From NCBI GenBank assembly GCA_937892735.1, contig CALBGL010000087.1, positions 1-13,229 of the forward strand: a stretch of 13,229 nucleotides of DNA, in the 5' to 3' direction. This document shows positions 7,097 through 13,229 of this stretch, in pieces (within the stretch, counting starts at the first letter, position 1; the number at the start of each line of letters is the position of its first letter). Both the position numbers and the translations under genes were made by a program. The notes beneath the pieces were generated by a model. That model made no database searches. It saw only the letters and a list, made by a program, of their open reading frames with translations, and had not been told where the DNA came from. The stretch is from an uncultured Clostridia bacterium (GTDB lineage Bacteria; Bacillota; Clostridia; Lachnospirales; Bianqueaceae).

Positions 7097-8869
7097 TTAC
7101 TGGCGAGTCTCCTGTTTCAGCCATATCTTCTCTTCCTCATTCAAATACGGTGATAAAGTATCATATACGCGTTTATGATACTCCGCGATCCACTGCTTCT
7201 CCTCTTCTGTCAAGAGACTTTCATCGATGGCTTCCCAATCATAGGGACACAGCGTGACCGTTTCAAATTCCAAGAAAACTCCATCCACTGTTTTCTTCCA
7301 TTCTTTCGTCAGAATCAGGTTTTCAATACGCACGCCAAACTCATTCTCTGCATAGTATCCTGGCTCGTCGGAAGTCAGCATTCCCGGCTTGAGCGCCACC
7401 GGAATCGGCCGTGTTCCGATGTTCTGAGGCCCTTCGTGCACACTCAGCACATATCCCACCCCATGTCCAGTTCCATGTCGGAAATCCATACCCTCTCTCC
7501 ATAGTGGCTCTCGGGCAAGAATATCCAGATAATGCCCTGTTGTTCCCTCCATGAAACGAGCGTGTCCCAGCGCCAGATGTCCTTTTAATACCAGCGTATA
7601 CGCCTTTTTCATCTTCTCTGTTATGGGACCCAGCACAATGGTTCGCGTGATATCGGTTGTACCCTCCATGTACTGTCCGCCAGAATCCACTACGATCATT
7701 CCCTCCGGCTTCAGCTGCGCGCAGCTTCCTCTCTTCGCGCTGTAATGCGCGCTGGCCCCATTGGCATTATATCCCGCAATCGTGCCAAAGCTCAAATCAA
7801 GGCAGCCTTCCTGTTCTTTTCTTCTGGCATCCAGAAAGTCCGCGGCGTCGCATTCATCGATTGGATGCTCTCTATCCCGTACCGCTTCTTTGATCCATTT
7901 CAAGAATTTAACCATGGCCACACCATCTTTTACATGAGCCTTCCGAATATTCCGGCATTCCGTCTCATTCTTACAAGTCTTATACACTGTCGTGATATCC
8001 ATCTCGGATTCAATTTGCCACTCCGCGGGGATGGAGGCTCCCAATAACATATTGATCCTGTCGGCATTCAGCAATACCTTTCCCGCTTTCTGTTCCCCCA
8101 GAAATCTTGGCAGTTCCGCATACCCTTTCAGCCAGATACCATCCGCTTCCAACGACTGCCGTATCTCTTTGCTAAACTTTTCCACGGGCGCAAACAACCA
8201 GGCATTCTCCATAGAAACCAGCATATACGAGTAGAACACTGGCGTATGATCAATATCATTTCCACGCAGATTCGTCAGCCAGGCAATATCGTCCAACGAC
8301 GCCAACATAAAATACTGCGCTTTTTTTTCCTTCATATGCTCGCGAACCCGCGCCAGCTTCTCCTTTCGGCTTTCCCCCGTATAGGAGGGGCTAAGCGCGA
8401 AGACCGGATCCGCCGGCAATCCCGGTCGATCTGCCCAGACTCTACCCGCCAGATCCTCCTGACACAGAAAGGTGACTCCCGGGAGGAGTTTTTGCAGCCG
8501 CTCTCCCATCTGTATACTGATCATCCTGCCATCATATGCCACACGCTCCCCTGCCTGCATATGCTCCTTCATCCAGTCTTCCATATTGGGAACGCCAGGG
8601 AGGCCCATCTTAAATACCGTGATTCCACTGCCAGCCGTCTGCTGTTCCGCCTGAATATGATATCGGCCATCCACCCACAAGAATGCTTCTTCCTTATCGA
8701 CCAACAATGTTCCCGCGGAACCTGTGAAGTGGCTGAAATAAGCTCTGGCACGCCAATACGCCGCTACATACTCACTCTGATGCGCATCCTGACTCGGAAT
8801 TAAATAATAATCCGCGCCCACTGCCGCCATCTGCTGCCGCAGGGCGGTTAGTTTCTCTATCGTATCCAT
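7097..8869 (-). CDS. pepP: Xaa-Pro aminopeptidase, M24B family, three-domain type
   Basis: A cytoplasmic metallopeptidase that removes an N-terminal residue preceding proline, helping to recycle proline-containing peptides. The 590 residues show two creatinase-like N-terminal domains (about 1-150 and 160-300), the pita-bread catalytic domain (about 305-540) and the small M24 C-terminal domain (545-590), as in the long eukaryote-like XPNPEP1 form rather than the shorter E. coli PepP. The five metal ligands are present: Asp395 (VVDSGG), Asp406 (TTDITRT), His469 (GTGHGVGY), Glu502 (SDEPGYY) and Glu516 (VRIENL). The substrate-site His478 (SVHEGP) is also present. The start is supported by AGGAGG 8 nt upstream, overlapping the stop of the DUF1385 gene (gap 12 bp). 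A gene of the same two families also occurs close together in Bacillus (yqhQ, yqhT), from memory. Confidence 0.95.
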   Translation of the reverse strand: MDTIEKLTALRQQMAAVGADYYLIPSQDAHQSEYVAAYWRARAYFSHFTGSAGTLLVDKEEAFLWVDGRYHIQAEQQTAGSGITVFKMGLPGVPNMEDWMKEHMQAGERVAYDGRMISIQMGERLQKLLPGVTFLCQEDLAGRVWADRPGLPADPVFALSPSYTGESRKEKLARVREHMKEKKAQYFMLASLDDIAWLTNLRGNDIDHTPVFYSYMLVSMENAWLFAPVEKFSKEIRQSLEADGIWLKGYAELPRFLGEQKAGKVLLNADRINMLLGASIPAEWQIESEMDITTVYKTCKNETECRNIRKAHVKDGVAMVKFLKWIKEAVRDREHPIDECDAADFLDARRKEQEGCLDLSFGTIAGYNANGASAHYSAKRGSCAQLKPEGMIVVDSGGQYMEGTTDITRTIVLGPITEKMKKAYTLVLKGHLALGHARFMEGTTGHYLDILAREPLWREGMDFRHGTGHGVGYVLSVHEGPQNIGTRPIPVALKPGMLTSDEPGYYAENEFGVRIENLILTKEWKKTVDGVFLEFETVTLCPYDWEAIDESLLTEEEKQWIAEYHKRVYDTLSPYLNEEEKIWLKQETRQ

Positions 8870-8881
8870 CCTTGTCTCCTC

Positions 8882-9694
8882 CTATCCGATCAAACGGTCA
8901 AGCCAAGATCGTTCTCTCGCGTTTTCCATATACTTTTGTTTTTCTTCTTCCGCTAGCGTTCCTTTTTCCGCTGCCAGAAGAAGATTCAACGCCTTGCGCG
9001 CCGCTTCCAATTGTCCCTTCCGCGGCTCCTGTGTCATCAACTTACGCTGCAGGGCATCTCCTGCTAAATTCAGCGTTGATTTCACCACGGGACACTTTTC
9101 TATCGGCATCTGAAACACCTCATAAGCGATTCCCATGGTCAGAAGCTGCTGGAATAAACCGTGACCCAAAGGCAGCAATCCTACTGTCATCCCCGCCGCC
9201 GTCACATAGACCACATAATTGGTTCCGCAGCGTCTTGAGATCCGGGACGCGCGTTCTGCTTCTTCTTCCGTAATCTCTTCCTGTTTCAAGGTATACGCAT
9301 TGATGACTTTATGCTCTGCTCCATGAAAAAGACGCACATCATTTCCCAATCCAAAGATCTTGTAGAACATCACGGCAGTAAAGCCATATTGCGCGAAAAC
9401 CATTCCGTATCCCAGCTTCCGTCTCTTAGAGTGCTTAGGACACCGCATAAGCCGTTCTCCCGCAATTCCCACCACAGACATCGCCAACGCGACTTTCATA
9501 CCCGTATTGCGCCATAGACTGTAAAGTCCCCGCAGCAACGGTGTGTTTTTCAGCGAGTCCCCTGCTTCCGTAACGGATTGCGTTCGCAAGCTATACGTAT
9601 ACTCTCCTGATTTGCATTGGTACTTCACAGTCACCGCGTATTTCTCTCCGTACAGCGTCATGCCATCCTTACGAGAACTTCCTGATATCTTCAT
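8882..9694 (-). CDS. DUF1385 family membrane protein (YqhQ-like), divergent
   Basis: A 270-residue DUF1385 protein of unknown biochemical function. The family core is seen as LFHGAEHKVINAY (122-134) and SRRCGTNYV (153-161), followed by a hydrophobic stretch to about 195. Further hydrophobic segments at about 66-80 and 95-114 suggest a membrane protein. The N-terminus is unusual: the GGQAVIEGVMM motif I expect in the family is replaced by a shorter KISGSSRKDGMTLYGEKYAV. I chose the ATG at 9694 because AAAGGA lies 6 nt before it and it starts 20 bp after the upstream stop. A longer start at 9763 would overlap the dehydrogenase gene by 49 bp with a low-complexity, non-family N-terminus. It lies between the dehydrogenase and the Xaa-Pro aminopeptidase in a tight run. 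Confidence 0.85.
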   Translation of the reverse strand: MKISGSSRKDGMTLYGEKYAVTVKYQCKSGEYTYSLRTQSVTEAGDSLKNTPLLRGLYSLWRNTGMKVALAMSVVGIAGERLMRCPKHSKRRKLGYGMVFAQYGFTAVMFYKIFGLGNDVRLFHGAEHKVINAYTLKQEEITEEEAERASRISRRCGTNYVVYVTAAGMTVGLLPLGHGLFQQLLTMGIAYEVFQMPIEKCPVVKSTLNLAGDALQRKLMTQEPRKGQLEAARKALNLLLAAEKGTLAEEEKQKYMENARERSWLDRLIG

Positions 9695-9700
9695 TCTGAT

Positions 9701-9706
9701 TCCTTT
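9701..9706 (-). promoter_or_regulatory. Ribosome binding site that sets the DUF1385 start
   Basis: AAAGGA on the minus strand, 6 nt upstream of the ATG at 9692-9694 and just after the dehydrogenase stop (9715-9717). It decides in favour of the 270-residue protein over the in-frame extension that starts 69 bp earlier inside the dehydrogenase gene. Confidence 0.65.
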
Positions 9707-9714
9707 CTGCCCTA

Positions 9715-10668
9715 TTATCTGAGTTCCGGCACCACCGTGGGCGGAACCTCTCCCCGCAGACACGCCACAATGTTGTCCGCCGCCAGCATGGCCATCTTAT
9801 CCCGCACTTCCTGTGTCGCCGTGCCAATATGAGGCACATGCACCACATTATCCAATTGTAACAACGGATTATCCGCCGGCGTAGGCTCTTCCTCAAAAAC
9901 ATCCAACCCCGCAGCATAAATGCGTCCCTCTGCCAATGCCCGCGTAAGCGCCGCCTCATCCACCACCGGGCCGCGCGCCACGTTCACCAGGATCCCCGTG
10001 GGTTTCATGAGATTGATCTCCGCTTCTCCCACCATTCCTCTCGTCTCTTCTGTCAAGGGCGTGACAATAACAACAAAATCAGCCTGTTCCATGAGTTCCT
10101 CTTTTGAAACATAGACCGCACCGTACTTTTGCTCCGCCTCCGCGTTCGTGTGCCGGTTATGATAGATCACTTTCATACCCATTCCTGATACGGCCCTGCG
10201 GGCAATCGCCTGTCCGATACGGCCCATTCCCAGGATCCCCAGCGTCTTACCGCTCACCTCCAGGCCAAAGAATGCCTTGCCCTCGGAACCGTTCCAGCAG
10301 CCTTCCCGCATGTACCGATCCAGCTCGCACACACGTCTGGCCGCGGCAATCATAAGCGCAATCGCAAGATCCGCCACGGAATCATTCAAAACTCCGGGGG
10401 TATGCGCTCCCAATACGCCATGCGAGCGCATCGCCTCCAGATCAAAATTATTATATCCTACAGAAGCCAATGCCACCATTTTCAGTTTCGGCGCCGCTGC
10501 AAGCAGTTCTTCATCTACTCGCAAGCTGCCGCTCCCATGAATCGCATCCGCATCCGCTACCACGGACAACAACGTTTTACGGTCGAAAACTTCCTGAATC
10601 TCTGCTTGCGAACGCAGCCTCTCTTTGACTTCTTCCGATACCTCATGCGTAATGATGACTTTATGCAT
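9715..10668 (-). CDS. D-isomer-specific 2-hydroxyacid dehydrogenase (glyoxylate/hydroxypyruvate/2-ketogluconate reductase-like)
   Basis: A cytoplasmic NAD(P)-dependent oxidoreductase interconverting a 2-oxoacid and its D-2-hydroxyacid. The 317 residues are full length. The Rossmann motif is GxGxxG at Gly147-Gly149-Gly152 (LGILGMGRIG). The catalytic residues are Arg232 (NVARGPVVDE), Glu261 (GLDVFEEEP) and His280 (HVPHIGTAT). After the second nucleotide-binding strand the sequence is IYHNRH (168-173), with Asn-Arg where NAD-specific members have an Asp, so NADPH preference is plausible. The YHNR pattern recalls glyoxylate or 2-ketogluconate reductases. The exact substrate is not decided, and D-3-phosphoglycerate dehydrogenase is less likely because there is no C-terminal ACT domain. 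It opens the tight five-gene run; the ribosome site is a weak AAGGGGG. A candidate promoter lies upstream, overlapping the end of rmuC. Confidence 0.92.
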   Translation of the reverse strand: MHKVIITHEVSEEVKERLRSQAEIQEVFDRKTLLSVVADADAIHGSGSLRVDEELLAAAPKLKMVALASVGYNNFDLEAMRSHGVLGAHTPGVLNDSVADLAIALMIAAARRVCELDRYMREGCWNGSEGKAFFGLEVSGKTLGILGMGRIGQAIARRAVSGMGMKVIYHNRHTNAEAEQKYGAVYVSKEELMEQADFVVIVTPLTEETRGMVGEAEINLMKPTGILVNVARGPVVDEAALTRALAEGRIYAAGLDVFEEEPTPADNPLLQLDNVVHVPHIGTATQEVRDKMAMLAADNIVACLRGEVPPTVVPELR

Positions 10669-10703
10669 TCCGTTACCCCCTTATTGTTATATTTTACAGA
10701 ACT

Positions 10704-10732
10704 ATTCTGACACACTCCGTCCTACTTGTCAA
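10704..10732 (-). promoter_or_regulatory. Candidate sigma-A promoter for the dehydrogenase-to-ABC cluster
   Basis: On the minus strand TTGACA (10727-10732, within the last codons and stop of rmuC) is separated by exactly 17 bp from CAGAAT (10704-10709, four of six matches to TATAAT). It precedes the dehydrogenase ATG by about 35 bp. The -10 box lies in a small palindrome CAGAA-CTA-TTCTG (10697-10709), which could be an operator or coincidence. Read-through from rmuC is also possible because no terminator is visible in the 53-bp gap. Confidence 0.5.
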
Positions 10733-11987
10733 GTCCGTCTTCTTCCTGCATTTCCTCTCCCGGCAGTTCCAACGTACTGACTCTTTCCAGCCTCTTTTGG
10801 ATCATATCGGATCGTTTTTTCATGTCTTCTGTGGATCGTACTGCCAGATCCAGATTGCGCTGCGTCTTATCAATCAATTCTCCAAACTTGCTATATTGTC
10901 CCCGGATATTCTGCAGCACTTTCAATACCTCTTTCGTATTGCGGCTCACTGTCAAAAACTTAAATCCTATTGCCAAGCTATTGAGCAATGCGCTGACGGT
11001 TGTCGGTCCGGAAATCACTACTTTATAGACCTGTTGACAGTATTCCGCCAGTCCCGGAATCCGCAGCACTTCGGAATACAGACCTTCCGCAGGAAGAAAC
11101 ATGATCGCGAAATCCGTCGTAACCGGCGGGTCAATATACTTTTCAATCTCCCGCGCCTCCGCCTTAATCCGTCCCTCCAACTCTTTCACGGCCGCATCCA
11201 TCGCCTTACGATCCGCCTGGACGGCCGCCTCCTGGATCTTATCATACAAATCCGCCGGAAATTTACTGTCGATGGGCAAATAGATAAAACGCTCTCCTTC
11301 TGTTTTATCTGGAATTTTCAACGCAAATTCTACCCGTTGTCCGCTATTTTTCTTGATCTCCACATTCTTATCATATAACGATTCTGGAAAAATATTGGAA
11401 AGGATCTGTTCCAGCTGCATCTCACCCCAGGTTCCCCTTGTCTTCACATTTGACAAGGTACGATTCAAATTCTCCACGCCATTCGTCAGGGTTTGCAGTT
11501 CCCCCACTGTCTTATATAACTGTCCCAACTGCGTTCCGATTTTCTCGAAGCTGGAGTCCAAACGTTCATTCAAAGACTTATCCAGTTTCTCAGTAATCTC
11601 CCCATGGATTTGCTTGAGTTTCTCATCATTGACCTTTGTCATCGTTTGAATCGAAGACACTAACTCGCGAAGAATCTTTTCCTGCGCTTCGTGATTCTGT
11701 TCCAGAAGCGCTTTTTCTAACTCCCGCAAAATCTGCGTCTGCGTATTCATACGCCCCTCTAAATTCTGTTCCAATTGATTTTGAAACATCGAGAACTTCT
11801 TATCACTCTCCATCCGCAGGCTCTGCAGTGATTGTTCTGTCGCCTGCGACTGGCGCATTTGCTGCTCTTGCAAATCCTTGGCAAGAGACAGCCGCAGCTT
11901 CTGTAAGCCTGATTCATCTCGCCGAAACACTAAAACTAGAAGCAGTATGACAGATAACACCGCTGCCCCTAAAATCGTCCATTCCAT
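10722..11987 (-). CDS. rmuC: RmuC family DNA recombination protein
   Basis: A 421-residue RmuC homologue. Family members have a nuclease-like core; in E. coli, loss of RmuC raises inversion at short inverted repeats, but the mechanism is not settled. An N-terminal membrane anchor is seen at about 4-21, followed by a long coiled coil (about 25-180) rich in Gln, Glu and Lys, then the RmuC domain (about 183-365). This carries RGTWGEMQLEQIL (184-196), QRVEFALKIP (217-226), YLPIDSKFP (236-244), DFAIMFLPAEGLYSEV (292-307) and GPTTVSALLNSL (327-338). Glu220 and Asp240-Ser-Lys242 are the likely nuclease-like residues. The ATG at 11987 is preceded by a purine-rich GGGGAGGGG site, and a promoter lies just upstream. 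It diverges from a nuclease-like gene and sits between two zones of inverted repeats. Confidence 0.93.
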   Translation of the reverse strand: MEWTILGAAVLSVILLLVLVFRRDESGLQKLRLSLAKDLQEQQMRQSQATEQSLQSLRMESDKKFSMFQNQLEQNLEGRMNTQTQILRELEKALLEQNHEAQEKILRELVSSIQTMTKVNDEKLKQIHGEITEKLDKSLNERLDSSFEKIGTQLGQLYKTVGELQTLTNGVENLNRTLSNVKTRGTWGEMQLEQILSNIFPESLYDKNVEIKKNSGQRVEFALKIPDKTEGERFIYLPIDSKFPADLYDKIQEAAVQADRKAMDAAVKELEGRIKAEAREIEKYIDPPVTTDFAIMFLPAEGLYSEVLRIPGLAEYCQQVYKVVISGPTTVSALLNSLAIGFKFLTVSRNTKEVLKVLQNIRGQYSKFGELIDKTQRNLDLAVRSTEDMKKRSDMIQKRLERVSTLELPGEEMQEEDGLDK

Positions 11988-12021
11988 CTCGCATCCCCTC
12001 CCCTTTTTTTATCTACTATAT

Positions 12022-12050
12022 AGAATACATATTCGCCTTTTGTTTGTCAA
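12022..12050 (-). promoter_or_regulatory. Promoter of rmuC
   Basis: On the minus strand a consensus TTGACA (12045-12050) and TATTCT (12022-12027, four of six) are separated by 17 bp. Transcription would start near 12015, giving a leader of about 27 nt with the GGGGAGGGG ribosome site. It lies in the 178-bp divergent spacer between rmuC and the nuclease-like gene, which holds no gene. Confidence 0.6.
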
Positions 12051-12112
12051 GAGTCAACATACCCTCTCAAAAAGAGTTATTTCTACAAGATCCGTCCCCA
12101 GAGCATTCCGTC

Positions 12113-12141
12113 TTTACAATTCGTATTTTTTGTGGTATCAT
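12113..12141 (+). promoter_or_regulatory. Promoter of the nuclease-like gene
   Basis: TTTACA (12113-12118) and TATCAT (12136-12141, five of six) are separated by 17 bp. The predicted start near 12148 leaves a very short leader before AAAGGGG (12152-12158), which lies 7 nt from the ATG at 12166. The promoter fixes the short start of this gene; it diverges from the rmuC promoter about 65 bp away. Confidence 0.65.
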
Positions 12142-12165
12142 AAGATATACGAAAGGGGCGATTCT

Positions 12166-12939
12166 ATGGCCAAACTCTCATCTCACATTGCACATATCAT
12201 TTCTTCATTCTATCATACGCTGCTCAAACTTCATGCCATCCCCGACTTCTGTCTCTCCCGCAAGAAAACGGGGAAGGTGTATTTATACAAGCAAGAGTCT
12301 ACTCGTAATGGCCGAAAGCAGACGAAAATCAAGGCCTCCAAAGAAGCGCACTATCTTGAGTTATACTCAGAGCGTCAGAAACTGAAGGCGCGTCTGAAAG
12401 AGCTCAAAGCGCAATATAAAAAGTTATCCTTCAAGGATCGCCGCGATGTCCGCTACGCCCTTGCCTGTTTTCAGCATGCACTGGAGGCTGGCGTCGGGAA
12501 AATTGTTGAGAAAAATACGTATCTCGATGGCACGACTCGCGATTCCAAAAGCGAGATCATCCTTTCCCTTCTATTTGATCTGCTAGGCATAAAATATACG
12601 CATAATTATTCCATTTATGCACAGGGACGTACCTATTTAGTTGACTTCTATTTTCCAGACTCACAGGATTTTCACGAACATATGGGCATGCTGGATGATG
12701 AACAGTACGCCCAGAATCAGAAACGCAAGCTAGAAGACTACGCCGCAGAGGGGATTCAGGAAAAGAAGAATCTTCTCATCACGAAGGAGCATTTCACGAC
12801 GGATTCTCATGATCCCGAAAAGAAGCGCGCCTGCATCGACCTGCGCGAGATTGTTCTGCAACTGATTTCCTTCGGGAAGATCGCACCACAGAAAGCGTTT
12901 CACCTTCTCTTTCCTGACAAACCTATCCCGAAAATTTAA
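12166..12939 (+). CDS. Orphan PD-(D/E)xK nuclease-like protein of unknown function
   Basis: A 257-residue soluble protein. Residues about 35-90 are basic and helical, with YLYKQESTRNGRKQTKIK then a coiled segment (ERQKLKARLKELKAQYKK). The C-terminal half resembles uncharacterised Firmicute proteins with a restriction-endonuclease-like fold: Glu130 in RDSKSEIILSLL, Asp160 in TYLVDFYFP, Glu171 in FHEHMGMLDDEQY, then Lys186/Lys188 in NQKRKLEDYAAEGI and NLLITKE. The usual ExK is not intact (E-H-M), so the lysine may come from the following helix, as suggested for such families. The start at 12166 is set by AAAGGGG 7 nt upstream and a good promoter. A longer frame from 11878 would run through the rmuC gene and promoter and is rejected. 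No methylase or partner gene is adjacent, so a restriction role is not supported. The function is unknown. Confidence 0.8.
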   Translation: MAKLSSHIAHIISSFYHTLLKLHAIPDFCLSRKKTGKVYLYKQESTRNGRKQTKIKASKEAHYLELYSERQKLKARLKELKAQYKKLSFKDRRDVRYALACFQHALEAGVGKIVEKNTYLDGTTRDSKSEIILSLLFDLLGIKYTHNYSIYAQGRTYLVDFYFPDSQDFHEHMGMLDDEQYAQNQKRKLEDYAAEGIQEKKNLLITKEHFTTDSHDPEKKRACIDLREIVLQLISFGKIAPQKAFHLLFPDKPIPKI

Positions 12940-12964
12940 AAGGCGCCATGTCGGACGTCTTTTT
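12938..12964 (+). terminator. Rho-independent terminator of the nuclease-like gene
   Basis: Immediately at the stop codon, AAAAGGCGCC (12938-12947) pairs with GGACGTCTTTT (12953-12963) with one G-T wobble and one bulged A, closing a loop ATGTC, and is followed by a run of five T ending at 12964. The overlap with the stop codon and the T run fit an intrinsic terminator, of moderate strength. Confidence 0.6.
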
Positions 12965-12989
12965 GTTGTGCCTGAAAATGAGGGATTTT

Positions 12990-13015
12990 GCGTACAAATC
13001 TTCTATTTTGTACGC
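12990..13015. repeat. Palindrome P1, GCGTACAAA arms
   Basis: GCGTACAAA (12990-12998) and TTTGTACGC (13007-13015) form a perfect 9-bp inverted repeat with an 8-nt spacer. It is the first of a series sharing the GCGTA(T/C)AA arm in the gene-free 290-bp tail of the window. It lacks a T tract and lies after the gene terminator. Confidence 0.7.
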
Positions 13016-13039
13016 GGATGGGAAAATGGAGTCTTTTAG

Positions 13040-13091
13040 TTGCGTATAAAATGTGATGTGGGGACGGAGACGCCCTTCATTTTATACGCAA
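13040..13091. repeat. Palindrome P2 with GGGGACGGAGAC core, repeat copy 1
   Basis: TTGCGTATAAAATG (13040-13053) and CATTTTATACGCAA (13078-13091) form a perfect 14-bp inverted repeat around a 24-nt loop that contains GATGTGGGGACGGAGAC. The first 32 bp recur at 13197-13229 with a two-base change and one inserted G. This looks like a short interspersed palindromic repeat (REP- or MITE-like) rather than a gene part. Confidence 0.7.
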
Positions 13092-13117
13092 AAATGAGAT
13101 TCTGCGGAATGCCTTTT

Positions 13118-13193
13118 TGTGGATCTGCGTATAATCAGTTCTAAAAGGAATGGATTTATACGTAGCCCCGCAATTCTAAAGCACATCTCCACA
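13118..13193. repeat. Palindrome P3, nested, CTGCGTATAA arms
   Basis: CTGCGTATAA (13125-13134) pairs with TTATACGTAG (13156-13165) over 10 bp with one G-T pair. An outer inverted repeat, TGTGGA (13118-13123) with TCCACA (13188-13193), encloses it. The arms carry the same CGTATAA motif as P2 and as the 3811-3971 segment, but the loop is unrelated to the P2 loop. Confidence 0.55.
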
Positions 13194-13196
13194 GGA

Positions 13197-13229
13197 TTGC
13201 GTATAAAACATGATGTGGGGGACGGAGAC
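13197..13229. repeat. Second copy of the P2 unit, truncated by window end
   Basis: TTGCGTATAAAA then TGATGTGGGG and GACGGAGAC repeat the left arm and loop of P2 (13040-13071) in the same orientation, with CA in place of TG and one extra G. The right arm lies outside the window. Confidence 0.7.

Noticed and set aside
8246..8803. 185-codon plus-strand open frame
   Set aside because: It is antisense to the Xaa-Pro aminopeptidase gene, whose family motifs are unambiguous on the other strand.
9695..9763. Longer start for the DUF1385 gene at 9763
   Set aside because: It overlaps the dehydrogenase gene by 49 bp, has no clear ribosome site and adds a Gly-rich tail unlike the family. The ATG at 9694 has AAAGGA at correct spacing.
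11878..12165. In-frame upstream extension of the nuclease-like gene, giving 353 residues
   Set aside because: It would run antisense through the start of rmuC and across both divergent promoters. The ATG at 12166 has a good ribosome site and promoter, and the extra residues look non-protein-like.
12990..13229. CRISPR array
   Set aside because: The repeated units are palindromes with unequal spacing and different arm sequences; there are no uniform direct repeats with regular spacers and no cas genes.

Overview
The window looks like chromosomal DNA of a Gram-positive Firmicute, most likely a Clostridia or Lachnospiraceae-type gut anaerobe. This is inferred from purine-rich AGGAGG-like ribosome binding sites before most genes, sigma-A-type promoters, roughly balanced base composition, and the gene set: a clostridial-type citrate synthase, a DUF1385/YqhQ-like protein beside a three-domain Xaa-Pro aminopeptidase, and a lone RmuC. 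There are nine coding genes in three transcription blocks, plus two intergenic zones rich in inverted repeats. I see no rRNA, tRNA, CRISPR array, transposase or phage gene.

Block 1 (plus strand, 1-3807): the 3' part of a citrate synthase gene cut by the window edge, then a GH36 alpha-galactosidase 25 bp later, then a seven-helix Bax inhibitor-1/YccA-like membrane protein whose start codon overlaps the galactosidase stop (ATGA). No terminator is visible between them, so co-transcription is likely although the functions look unrelated.

Between convergent stop codons (3808-3964): a perfect 22-bp hairpin that can terminate transcription from both sides, followed by two more hairpins with competing pairings. 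The whole segment is bordered by inverted CGTATAA / TTATACG ends.

Block 2 (minus strand, transcribed from 11987 down to 3965): rmuC with a good promoter, then, after 53 bp containing a second candidate promoter, a tight five-gene run. It comprises a D-2-hydroxyacid dehydrogenase, a DUF1385 membrane protein, an Xaa-Pro aminopeptidase, a cytoplasmic transglutaminase-like protein and a full-length ABC exporter. Gaps are 20, 12 and 10 bp, then a 4-bp overlap. The coupling of the transglutaminase-like protein to the ABC exporter, next to a proline-specific peptidase, is compatible with peptide handling or export, but that is only inference.

Block 3 (plus strand, 12166-12939): a single gene with its own promoter, divergent from rmuC, encoding an orphan PD-(D/E)xK-nuclease-like protein of unknown role, with a probable terminator right after it.

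The last 250 bp have no gene. They hold a series of palindromes built on the motif GCGTA(T/C)AA, including two near-identical copies of a roughly 32-bp unit, the second cut by the window end. The same motif borders the 3808-3964 segment. This points to a family of short intergenic palindromic repeats in this genome and is the most unusual signal in the window.
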